Notes under the pieces: model-generated
Databases searched by the model: none
What the model was told of the DNA's origin: nothing
Seen by the model: the letters and a program-made list of their open reading frames with translations, nothing else
Program-made: the position numbers and the translations under genes
Shown here: positions 17,428 through 24,619 of the stretch, in pieces
How positions within the stretch are numbered: the first letter of the stretch is position 1
Layout: each line of letters opens with the position of its first letter
Assembly: GCF_003814875.1 (NCBI RefSeq)
Contig: NZ_RKQF01000001.1
Coordinates: 4,340,001 to 4,404,000 of the forward strand
Direction: 5' to 3'
Length of the DNA stretch: 64,000 bases
Origin: Streptomyces sp. Ag109_O5-1
GTDB taxonomy: Bacteria > Actinomycetota > Actinomycetes > Streptomycetales > Streptomycetaceae

Positions 17428-17483
17428 CGCGGGGAGCATTCGCCTCCCTCGGCCGGGGAGGCCACCGCTTCAGGTGTTCGGGA

Positions 17484-17810
17484 TCACTGCATGACGGCCA
17501 TGGCGAGCGCACGGCGGGCGCGCATCGAAGCGCGCTCGGCCCGGCGCTGCATCCGGCGAGCGGTCGCCAGGCGCACGGCCCGGCGTTCCTGCTCGGCCTC
17601 GTACAGTCGCTCGTGCATATGCGCACGAGCCAGGGCTTCTGGGATGAGTTGCATCTCTCGGGTCCTGTTCTGACGCGAGCCGGTGGTCGTACCGGCGGTG
17701 GTGAAGTCTGGAGTCGCGGAGCCTGTGGGCTCGCTGGTGGACGGCTTCATCGGGGCCTGCTTCTTGGGGTCGTGCGTGAGGGGGCGGTCGATCGTTCCGA
17801 GGATGTTCAT
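17484..17810 (-). CDS. Arg-rich small protein coupled to wblC
   Basis: This 108-residue protein starts at ATG 17810, which overlaps the wblC stop (ATGA), so translation is coupled. The first half is low complexity (Thr/Ser/Pro). The second half is a predicted long helix rich in Arg, Ala and Glu (ARAHMHERLYEAEQERRAVR and ARRMQRRAERASMRARRALA). No known domain is recognised. Coupling to wblC suggests that it is induced by the same antibiotic signals, perhaps as a ribosome- or nucleic-acid-binding factor; that is inference. Confidence 0.7.
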   Translation of the reverse strand: MNILGTIDRPLTHDPKKQAPMKPSTSEPTGSATPDFTTAGTTTGSRQNRTREMQLIPEALARAHMHERLYEAEQERRAVRLATARRMQRRAERASMRARRALAMAVMQ

Positions 17811-18175
17811 GCCGTGACCGGGTTCTTGCGCGGGCGGCCACGCGGCCGCTTCCGGGCGACGACGACACCCTGGACGAAGAGCTCGCCACCCCAGACACCC
17901 CAGGGCTCGCGCCGCTCCTGGGCACCGGCGAGGCAGGCCTCGATCAGCGGGCAGGTGCGGCAGAGGGACTTGGCGTACTCGACGTCCGCCGGCGACTCGG
18001 CGAAGAAGACCTCCGGGTCGTAGGAGCGGCAGGGGACGGGTACGCCGAGGTTCTCGATGGCGTCGTCGAGCGCGGTGAGCGCGGTGAGCGGGATCAAGGT
18101 GGAGTCCTCCGTGAGGCCGGGCGGGGGGATCGTTTCGGAAGGCGGTACGGACGGGGCGTGCGCTTCGAGTTGCAC
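17807..18175 (-). CDS. wblC: WhiB7-type iron-sulfur regulator WblC
   Basis: This 122-residue protein is a WhiB-like regulator. Four cysteines are at positions 49, 72, 75 and 81 (VPCRSYD, SLCRTCPLIEACL), fitting one 4Fe-4S cluster. The WhiB turn GVWGGE is at 93-98. The C-terminal AT-hook RKRPRGRPRKNP identifies it as WhiB7/WblC, which with the primary sigma factor turns on genes for intrinsic antibiotic resistance after ribosome stress. GTG 18175 follows GAGGAAG eight bases upstream. Upstream lie an attenuator, a uORF and a WhiB7-type promoter about 600 bp away, so it probably activates itself. A small Arg-rich gene is coupled downstream. Confidence 0.95.
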   Translation of the reverse strand: MQLEAHAPSVPPSETIPPPGLTEDSTLIPLTALTALDDAIENLGVPVPCRSYDPEVFFAESPADVEYAKSLCRTCPLIEACLAGAQERREPWGVWGGELFVQGVVVARKRPRGRPRKNPVTA

Positions 18176-18292
18176 GGTTGGTCTTCCTCGTCTGGTCGTT
18201 CCGGTCCGGTCGGACCGGTTGGCGGCTGGTACCGGGTTCTGCTCTCGTCCCGAGGCTCCTTCGCTTTGCTCTCCCCGTTCGGGGAAAACAGA

Positions 18293-18327
18293 AGGGCCGC
18301 GGATCCCGGATGGGGTTCCGCGGCCCT
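18293..18327 (-). terminator. wblC leader attenuator hairpin
   Basis: On the minus strand, AGGGCCGCGGA (18327-18317) pairs perfectly with TCCGCGGCCCT (18303-18293) across a 13-nt loop, and TCTGTTTT follows. This is an intrinsic terminator placed 118 bp before the wblC start and 20 nt after the uORF stop codon. Its position inside the leader, ahead of the gene it controls, marks it as an attenuator. Confidence 0.88.
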
Positions 18328-18347
18328 GAAGGCGCCGGCCTGATCTA

Positions 18348-18665
18348 TCAGGCTGGATCACTCCAGGGTTCTGGCCCACGGAAGGCCCACATCAGGTGGT
18401 GCTGCGTCGTCTGCTTCCGGCTTGCGGCACCGGCGGCCGTAAAGGCATAGGCCTTGGCCTGTGCCACTACTGCTTCCAGTGCCTTGGTCGGTCGCTCGTT
18501 CCGCTCACGGACGGGAAGACCCGCGAGAGAAACGGAGGACGCCGGACGCACGGCAGGAATGCCGGACACACCGGTGCCCCGGTTGGAGACGCCGAGCATG
18601 CACACGGAGACGGCCGAGAGATCGGTCATTTTGGCCGCGCTGATGTTGGTCTCGATGCTGATCAC
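18348..18665 (-). CDS. uORF in wblC leader (105 codons)
   Basis: An open frame starts at GTG 18665 with the excellent site GAGGAGG eight bases upstream (MISIETNISAAKMTDLSAVS...) and ends at TGA 18348, 20 nt before the attenuator stem. An in-frame ATG at 18731 would lengthen it to 127 codons but has a poor ribosome site. The peptide has no recognised domain and ends ...FRGPEPWSDPA. Its role is probably regulatory: ribosome movement along it would decide whether the terminator forms. A shorter overlapping frame near 18450 also exists, so which frame is the sensor is not proven. Confidence 0.65.
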   Translation of the reverse strand: MISIETNISAAKMTDLSAVSVCMLGVSNRGTGVSGIPAVRPASSVSLAGLPVRERNERPTKALEAVVAQAKAYAFTAAGAASRKQTTQHHLMWAFRGPEPWSDPA

Positions 18666-18774
18666 TGGACTCGCCTCCTCTCGGCGTCTAAGGAACTGGC
18701 TGGGCCAGTCCGTTCGGATATGCAAGTACATCACGGAACCGGGCCTTCGAGAAGGCCGCCGCTTCCGTGCCTAG

Positions 18775-18814
18775 AACCTATGGGGATTGCTGGGGCATGC
18801 GCAAACTATTTTTT
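18775..18814 (-). promoter_or_regulatory. WhiB7-type autoregulated promoter of wblC
   Basis: On the minus strand AAAAAAT (18814-18808), a 3-bp gap, TTGCGC (-35, 18804-18799), 18 nt and TAGGTT (-10, 18780-18775) are lined up. An AT-rich block three bases upstream of the -35 element is the known WhiB7 recognition signal, read by its AT-hook. Transcription should begin near 18768, giving a leader of about 590 nt. The element starts 14 bp past the uvrD2 stop. Confidence 0.88.
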
Positions 18815-18827
18815 CGACGAGTTGAAG

Positions 18828-21023
18828 TCATTCCGTCTCGGTGCCTCCCTCGGGCTCCTGGCCTGCGCAGATGGCCAGAACATCGGCTCCGTAACGGTTG
18901 AGCTTGCGCATGCCGACACCGGGGATGCAGGCCAGCTCGCGATCGTCGTCCGGGGCACTCTCGGCGATGGCCATCAGTGTCCTGTCGGTGAAGACGCAGA
19001 AGGCCGGCTGACCGCTGAGCCGGGCCTGGTCCGCGCGCCACTCCCGCAGCCGCTCGTAGAGGCCCTCGTCCATGTCGGAGGGGCAGCCGTCGCAGCGCAT
19101 CAGTTTCATCTCGCCCGCGTCGGTGAGGGTACGTCCGCAGACCCGGCAGCGGGCGGGGGAACGCTGGGTGCGCCGGGGCACTGCCACGGGGCCGCCGGTG
19201 AAGCCGCGTTCGACACCTCCGCCGCCCGCGCCGGAGCCGCGGCCGACGGTGCCGGTGGAGCCGGGGCGCAGCCCGTCCAGGAAGTGGCTGGGCCTGCGGT
19301 TGGGCCTGCCTCCGGGGGTGCGGGAGAGGGACCAGGAGACATGGAGCCGTTCCCTGGCGCGGGTCACACCGACATAGAGGAGACGGCGTTCCTCCTCGAC
19401 CTGCTCGTCGGTCTTCGCATAGGTGATCGGCATCATGCCCTCGGCGACCCCGACCAGGAACACGACGTCCCACTCCAGCCCCTTGGCCGAGTGCAGGGAG
19501 GCAAGGGTGACGCCCTGGACGGTCGGCGCGTGCTGCGCGCTGGCCCGCTCGTCGAGTTCGGCGACGAAGTCGGCGAGGGTGGCGGCGGGCCGGGCGGCGG
19601 AGACGTCGCGGGCGAGGTTGACCAGGGCGGCCAGTGACTCCCAGCGTTCCCGGACCGCGCCGGAGCCGGCCGGAGGCTCGGTGGTCCAGCCTTCCCCGGA
19701 GAGGACCGCACGCACCTGGGACGGCAGATCCACGGTGTCGTCGAGCAGCGCGTCGTTGCCGCCGAAGCGGGCCGCGGCACGCAGGGCGACGCCCGCCTTG
19801 CGCACCTCGGGCCGGTCGAAGAACCGCTCGGCGCCGCGCAGCTGGTAGGACACCCCGGCGTCCGCGAGTGCCTGTTCATAGGCCTCGGACTGGGAGTTGG
19901 TGCGGAACAGGACGGCGATCTCGGCGGCCGGGACCCCGGCGGCGATGAGTTCCCGGATGCGGCGGGCGGCGCCCTCGGCCTCGGCGGGCTCGTCGACGTA
20001 CTCGGTGTAGACGGGCTCGGGTCCCGCCGGGCGCTGGGAGATCAGCTCCAGGCGGTGGTCGGCGGCCCGTCCGCTGGCCTGGGCCAGCAGACCGTTGGCT
20101 AGGCGGACGACCTGGGGTGTGGAGCGGTAGTCGCGGACCAGCTTGACGACGGTGGCACCGGGGTGACGGATGCGGAAGTCGAGCAGATGGTCGGGGGTTG
20201 CGCCTGTGAACGAGTAGATGGTCTGACTGGCGTCACCCACGACGCACAGGCTGTCGCGGTCGCCGAGCCACAGCTCCAGCAGGCGCTGCTGAAGGGGGCT
20301 GACGTCCTGGTACTCGTCGACGACGAAGTGCTGGTACTGGGCGCGGACCTGGTCGGCGATGTCGTGCCGGTCCTGCAGGACGGCGACGGTCAGCAGCAGG
20401 ACGTCCTCGAAGTCGATGACCGCGCGATCGCGCTTGAGGTCCTCGTACACCGAGTAGATCTGGGCGATCTCGGCCGGATCACGGGGGGCCTCGCGGCCGG
20501 CCTTCACGGCGGCGAGCGGATAGTCGGCGGGGACGGTCTGGGTGACCTTGGACCACTCGATCTCGGCGGTGATGTCCCGCAGCTCACCCCGGTCGAGCCG
20601 GACACGGCAGGCGGCCGCCGCGTCGGCGACGAGCTGGATCTTGCGGTCGACGAGCCGGGGCAGGGAGCCACCGATCGCTTTCGGCCAGAAGAACTGGAGC
20701 TGACGCAGCGCCGCGGAGTGGAAGGTGCGGGCCTGCACCCCCTGGGCGCCGAGCTGACGGAGCCGGCCGCGCATCTCTCCGGCGGCGCGGTTGGTGAAGG
20801 TGACGGCGAGCACGCTGGACGGCTGGAGGATGCCGGCCCGCACCCCGTAGGCGATCCGGTGGGTGATCGCCCGGGTCTTGCCGGTACCGGCTCCGGCCAG
20901 CACGCACACCGGTCCGTGCAGGGCGGTCGCCACCTCGCGCTGCTCGGGGTCGAGTCCTTCGAGCACCGCGTCGGCCGAGTCCGGTGCCTGCGGGAAGAGG
21001 GAGGAGTGCGTTGCTGCTGTCAC
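18828..21023 (-). CDS. uvrD2: ATP-dependent DNA helicase UvrD2
   Basis: This 731-residue superfamily 1A helicase unwinds DNA 3' to 5' in repair. Motifs in order: Walker A VLAGAGTGKTRAITHRI (about residue 44), FVVDEYQDVSPLQQ (Walker B), GDASQTIYSFTGA, LVRDYRSTPQVV, LASLHSAKGLEWDVVFLVGV and YVGVTRARERL. A tetracysteine motif CRVCGRTL...RCDGC follows, and a C-terminal HRDC domain (AFCVFTDRTLMAIAE ... IPGVGMRKLNRYGADVL). The tetracysteine plus HRDC layout is that of actinobacterial UvrD2, distinct from UvrD1/PcrA. The start GTG 21023 is the first plausible one, though its ribosome site is weak. It is divergent from mycoredoxin and ends right at the wblC promoter. Confidence 0.93.
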   Translation of the reverse strand: MTAATHSSLFPQAPDSADAVLEGLDPEQREVATALHGPVCVLAGAGTGKTRAITHRIAYGVRAGILQPSSVLAVTFTNRAAGEMRGRLRQLGAQGVQARTFHSAALRQLQFFWPKAIGGSLPRLVDRKIQLVADAAAACRVRLDRGELRDITAEIEWSKVTQTVPADYPLAAVKAGREAPRDPAEIAQIYSVYEDLKRDRAVIDFEDVLLLTVAVLQDRHDIADQVRAQYQHFVVDEYQDVSPLQQRLLELWLGDRDSLCVVGDASQTIYSFTGATPDHLLDFRIRHPGATVVKLVRDYRSTPQVVRLANGLLAQASGRAADHRLELISQRPAGPEPVYTEYVDEPAEAEGAARRIRELIAAGVPAAEIAVLFRTNSQSEAYEQALADAGVSYQLRGAERFFDRPEVRKAGVALRAAARFGGNDALLDDTVDLPSQVRAVLSGEGWTTEPPAGSGAVRERWESLAALVNLARDVSAARPAATLADFVAELDERASAQHAPTVQGVTLASLHSAKGLEWDVVFLVGVAEGMMPITYAKTDEQVEEERRLLYVGVTRARERLHVSWSLSRTPGGRPNRRPSHFLDGLRPGSTGTVGRGSGAGGGGVERGFTGGPVAVPRRTQRSPARCRVCGRTLTDAGEMKLMRCDGCPSDMDEGLYERLREWRADQARLSGQPAFCVFTDRTLMAIAESAPDDDRELACIPGVGMRKLNRYGADVLAICAGQEPEGGTETE

Positions 21024-21126
21024 ACGGCAATGCTGCCAGGTCGCCGGAGACGGCTGCGCCGGTTGTCCACAGGCAACCCCTTGCAGTCGTACCAATGCGA
21101 CAGGCGTCACTCGGGGCCGGTGCTGC

Positions 21127-21153
21127 GGGAATGGCGGACGGGTCGCGTACGTT
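21127..21153 (+). promoter_or_regulatory. SigR-type promoter of mycoredoxin gene
   Basis: GGGAAT (21127-21132), exactly 18 nt, then GTT (21151-21153) matches the SigR consensus. It lies about 47 nt before the mycoredoxin ATG. SigR drives thiol-oxidative stress genes in Streptomyces, which fits the product. Confidence 0.82.
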
Positions 21154-21199
21154 CCTTCCCTGGACGACCTTCCCGACCTGCCGAAGGAGCGCGAGCGAG

Positions 21200-21442
21200 A
21201 TGCAGGGCACTGTGACGATGTACAGCACCACGTGGTGCGGCTACTGCCGCCGGCTGAAGAGCCAGCTGGACCGCGAGGGCATCGCGTACACCGAGATCAA
21301 CATCGAGCAGGACCCGGAGTCGGCCGCGTTCGTGGAGAAGGCGAATGGCGGAAACCAGACGGTCCCCACGGTGCTCTTCGCCGACGGCTCGACGTTGACG
21401 AACCCCTCGCTGGCCCAGGTGAAGCAGAGGGTCGGCGCGTAG
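21200..21442 (+). CDS. mrx1: Mycoredoxin (mycothiol-dependent glutaredoxin)
   Basis: This 80-residue thioredoxin-fold protein reduces protein-mycothiol mixed disulfides in the cytoplasm, using mycothiol as electron donor. The active site is TTWCGYCRRLK; CGYC is the mycoredoxin-1 signature. The cis-proline motif TVPTVLF and the C-terminal TNPSLAQVKQ are also typical. The start ATG 21200 follows AAGGAG ten bases upstream. A SigR-type promoter precedes it. It diverges from uvrD2 and is followed by a long terminator hairpin. Confidence 0.93.
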   Translation: MQGTVTMYSTTWCGYCRRLKSQLDREGIAYTEINIEQDPESAAFVEKANGGNQTVPTVLFADGSTLTNPSLAQVKQRVGA

Positions 21443-21450
21443 GTTTTCCG

Positions 21451-21493
21451 GCGCGAGGGCGGTCCCTGACCCGGTCAGGGACCGCCTTCGCGC
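21451..21493. terminator. About 20-bp hairpin between convergent genes
   Basis: 21451-21470 pairs with 21474-21493 with one G-T pair, around a 3-nt loop. It lies 8 nt past the mycoredoxin stop and 2 nt before the stop of the convergent methyltransferase gene, so it serves both. Confidence 0.82.
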
Positions 21494-21495
21494 GT

Positions 21496-22098
21496 TCAGC
21501 GTGGTTTGTCCCACACCGCCGTGTAGCGCCACAGCAGCCGGCGCCGGTACCGGCGTCCGGGGAGCAGGTGCGCGGTGGCCTGCCGGACCTCTCCCCAGTG
21601 CATGGGGGAGTCCTCGACGGGCATCCCCGCCGGGGCCCGCTTGCCGCCCCGCAGAAGCGCGTTCAACCGGCTCGCGGGCACTCCGCAGCCGCTGATCACC
21701 CAGTCCAGAGGGGTGTGGTTGAACGCCATGCCCACGATGACCAGCCGACCGCCGGGCGCCAGCAGGCTCACCAGCCGGTCGATCGCGTCGTCGAACGGCG
21801 CATGGTGGATGACGGCGACGGCGCTGACGAAGTCGTAGCTCCCCTCGCCGAGGAGGGCGTCGTCGAGATAGTCGCCCTCGAGGAAGGTGACGTTCCCGGC
21901 GTCCCGTTTGCCGGCCTGCCGGATCATCTCGGCCGACCGGTCCACGCCGGTCACCGACTCCGCCCTGGTCGCGAGCTTGGCGGCCAGCAGGCCGTCGCCG
22001 CAGCCGACGTCCAGGGCGGTACGGCAGCCGTCCGGTACGGCGTCCAGCACCAGCGGGTGGTAGTGGACGTTGTGGTTCCAGTACGTCTCGACAGTCAT
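21496..22098 (-). CDS. Class I SAM-dependent methyltransferase
   Basis: This 200-residue protein has a class I methyltransferase fold. Motif I is ALDVGCGDGLLAAKLATRA, the acidic end of the second strand is VTGVDRSAEM, and motif IV is DFVSAVAVIHHAP. The methyl acceptor cannot be read from sequence. The C-terminus is basic (LPGRRYRRRLLWRY). It lies 10 nt downstream of nudC and is probably co-transcribed with it. Confidence 0.85.
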   Translation of the reverse strand: MTVETYWNHNVHYHPLVLDAVPDGCRTALDVGCGDGLLAAKLATRAESVTGVDRSAEMIRQAGKRDAGNVTFLEGDYLDDALLGEGSYDFVSAVAVIHHAPFDDAIDRLVSLLAPGGRLVIVGMAFNHTPLDWVISGCGVPASRLNALLRGGKRAPAGMPVEDSPMHWGEVRQATAHLLPGRRYRRRLLWRYTAVWDKPR

Positions 22099-22108
22099 CG
22101 CGGAAGCC

Positions 22109-23053
22109 TCAGACGAAGCTCCTCGTGGGCAGTGGCTTGCCGTACCACATCTCGATCAGGCGGGCCGCGATGGAGATGCCGTACGGCGGCAGGACGTCAC
22201 CCGAGTCGAAGGCGGCGCCCAGTTCGTCGCGGGAGAACCAGCGGGCCTCGTGGATCTCGTCGCCGTCGACGTTGACCTCGGTCGAGGTCGCGCGGGCCAT
22301 GAAACCGAGCATGAGGCTGGACGGGAACGGCCAGGGCTGGCTGGCGACGTACTCGACCGGGCCGACGGTGATCCCGGCCTCCTCGAAGACCTCGCGGCGC
22401 ACCGCCTGCTCGATGGACTCCCCGGGCTCGACGAAGCCGGCGAGCGTGGAGAAGCGGCCCTCGGGCCAGTGGACCTGGCGGCCGAGCAGGATGCGGTCGT
22501 CCTCGTCGGTGACGGCCATGATCACGGCGGGGTCGGTGCGCGGGTAGTGCTCGGCGCCGCAGGCGGGGCAGCGGCGGATGTGGCCGGCGGCGGCGATGAC
22601 CGTGCGCTCGCCGCAGCGGGAACAGAAGCGGTGGGTGCGCTGCCAGTTCTCCAGGCCGACGGCATGCACCATCAGGCCGACGTCACGGGGTGACAGCAGC
22701 AGCCCGGCCTCGCGCAGGCCCGCGGGCCGCGCGGACTGGTCGATACGGCCGGGCAGGGCGTCCTTCTGGAGCGCGAAGTAGCTGACGCCGTCCTCGTCGG
22801 TGCCCAGGAAGTAGCGGTGCGCCTCGGTGAGGGGGGCCTCGAAGGAGGGGGTCATCACGAGTTCGGTCCGGCCGTCGGACGTCTCGTCGATGAGGACCTG
22901 GCCGCCGGAGACCACGAAGCAGCGGGTGTCGGGGTGGCTCCACGCCGCCGCGAGCCAGGCCTCGTCGAGCCGGTGGTGCGCGGCGCGGTCGATGCCGCTC
23001 GGGGCGGTGAGCGAGATGGGTCGGTCTGCGGTGCGGTCGGTCCAGGTGGTCAC
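22109..23053 (-). CDS. nudC: NAD+ diphosphatase / RNA decapping hydrolase NudC
   Basis: This 314-residue Nudix enzyme cleaves NADH/NAD+ to NMN and AMP and removes NAD caps from RNA. A four-cysteine zinc ribbon (FCSRCGERT ... CPACGAEHYPR) precedes the Nudix box GFVEPGESIEQAVRREVFEE, which is complete. The subfamily signature SQPWPFPSSLMLGF follows directly and separates NudC from other Nudix enzymes. GTG 23053 is chosen for the start. It lies between the M20 dipeptidase gene and the methyltransferase gene on the same strand. Confidence 0.94.
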   Translation of the reverse strand: MTTWTDRTADRPISLTAPSGIDRAAHHRLDEAWLAAAWSHPDTRCFVVSGGQVLIDETSDGRTELVMTPSFEAPLTEAHRYFLGTDEDGVSYFALQKDALPGRIDQSARPAGLREAGLLLSPRDVGLMVHAVGLENWQRTHRFCSRCGERTVIAAAGHIRRCPACGAEHYPRTDPAVIMAVTDEDDRILLGRQVHWPEGRFSTLAGFVEPGESIEQAVRREVFEEAGITVGPVEYVASQPWPFPSSLMLGFMARATSTEVNVDGDEIHEARWFSRDELGAAFDSGDVLPPYGISIAARLIEMWYGKPLPTRSFV

Positions 23054-23205
23054 GGGTGCTTCCAACTCCCCCAGTGCAACGGTTGTTTCAGCGGGCGGTT
23101 CAGCGGGACGAAGGGCGGGAGGAGACCGGGTCGGGCGGCGGGGCGGGCGGGGCGGCCCTTCCAGTGTGCCCCGCGCGCGGTGCCGCTCCGGACGGCGCAG
23201 GCGGC

Positions 23206-24609
23206 TCAGGGCGCATGGCGCCAGTTCTCGGCGAGATCGCTCCACAGGTAGGCGCTGGTCTCGACGCCCTTGAGGAGGAGGTCCAGCTCGACCTTCTCGT
23301 TGGGGGCGTGCCAGCCGTCGGAGGGGACGGAGATGCCCAGGAAGAGGACGGGTGCGGCAAGGACGTCCTGGAGGTCCGCAGCGGGGCCGGAGCCACCCGA
23401 ACGGGTGAACCGGATCGGTCCCTCGAAGGCCCGGCCCATGGCGCGGGCCAGCGACTGGAGGCCGGGGTGGTCCAGCGGGGTCAGGCAGGGGCGGGTGGCC
23501 GGCAGGAAGGTGATCTCGGCGCGGATCCCGGCCGGGATCCGCTCGGCGGCCCAGGCTCGGACGATCTTCTCGATGTGCTCGGGGTCCTGTCCGGCGACCA
23601 GCCGGAACGACAGCTTCAGCAGCGCCGAGGACGGGATGATCGTCTTGCTGCCCGGGCCCTGGTAGCCGCCGCCGATGCCGTTGACCTCGGCGGTGGGGCG
23701 GGCCCAGATGCGCTCCAGGGTGGTGTGCCCGGCCTCGCCCTCGGTGGCGTACGAGTGTGCTTCGCGCAGCCAGCTCGCCTCGTCGAAGGGCAGCTCGGCC
23801 CAGAGCCGCCGCTCGCGGTCGCCGAGTTCGACGATGCCGTCGTAGAAGCCGGGGATCGCCACGCGCGCGTGCTCGTCGTGCAGTGCGGCGACCAGGCGGG
23901 CGGCGACGGTGGCGGGGTTGGGGACGGCGCCGCCGAAGGCGCCGGAGTGGATGTCCTGGTCGGGGCCGTGCAGGACGATCTCGCACTCGGCGAGCCCGCG
24001 CATGCCGGTGCACACCGTGGGGGTGTCCTCGGACCACATGCCGGTGTCGGAGACGATCACGGCGTCGGCGGCGAGCCGGTCCGCGTGCTGCTCGACCAGC
24101 GCCCGGAAGTGCGGGGAACCGGACTCCTCCTCGCCCTCGATCAGCAGCTTCAGGTTGACCGCGGGGGCGGTGCGGCCGGTGGCGGCGAGGTGGGCGCGGA
24201 CGCCGAGTGTGTGGAAGAACACCTGGCCCTTGTCGTCGGCCGCCCCGCGCGCGTAGAGGCGGTTCTCCCGGACGACGGGCTCGAAGGGCTCGCTGTCCCA
24301 GCCGTCCTCCCGGGTGGCGGGCTGCACGTCGTGGTGGCCGTAGACAAGGACCGTGGGCGCCTCGGGGTCGCCCGCGGGCCACTCGGCGAAGACGGCCGGG
24401 GCGCCCGGTGTCTCCCAGACCTCGGCGGTCGGGAAACCGGTCTCCGTCAGCTTGGCGGCGAGCCAGTCGGCGCTGCGGCGTACATCGGGGGCGTGGTCGG
24501 GCTGGGCCGACACGGAGGGGATGCGCAGCCATTCGGCGAGGTCGTCGAGGAAGGCGGCGCGATGCTGCCCGATGTACGTACGGACGGCGCTGTCCGGGGT
24601 CTGGCTCAT
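23206..24609 (-). CDS. M20 family dipeptidase
   Basis: This 467-residue metallopeptidase belongs to the M20 family (carnosinase-like dipeptidases). Zinc-binding and catalytic motifs are VLVYGHHDVQPA (His and catalytic Asp), YARGAADDKGQ (bridging Asp), LLIEGEEESGS (Glu base and Glu ligand), AVIVSDTG and the C-terminal PSDGWHAPNEKVE (last His). All are intact. It probably hydrolyses dipeptides in the cytoplasm. ATG 24609 is the start. It is 10 nt downstream of adnB and likely in the same transcript. Confidence 0.92.
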   Translation of the reverse strand: MSQTPDSAVRTYIGQHRAAFLDDLAEWLRIPSVSAQPDHAPDVRRSADWLAAKLTETGFPTAEVWETPGAPAVFAEWPAGDPEAPTVLVYGHHDVQPATREDGWDSEPFEPVVRENRLYARGAADDKGQVFFHTLGVRAHLAATGRTAPAVNLKLLIEGEEESGSPHFRALVEQHADRLAADAVIVSDTGMWSEDTPTVCTGMRGLAECEIVLHGPDQDIHSGAFGGAVPNPATVAARLVAALHDEHARVAIPGFYDGIVELGDRERRLWAELPFDEASWLREAHSYATEGEAGHTTLERIWARPTAEVNGIGGGYQGPGSKTIIPSSALLKLSFRLVAGQDPEHIEKIVRAWAAERIPAGIRAEITFLPATRPCLTPLDHPGLQSLARAMGRAFEGPIRFTRSGGSGPAADLQDVLAAPVLFLGISVPSDGWHAPNEKVELDLLLKGVETSAYLWSDLAENWRHAP

Positions 24610-24619
24610 GGTCACGAGC

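Noticed and set aside
18396..19637. 413-codon plus-strand frame opposite the wblC leader and uvrD2
   Set aside because: It is antisense to uvrD2 and the uORF, has no ribosome site and no recognisable domain.
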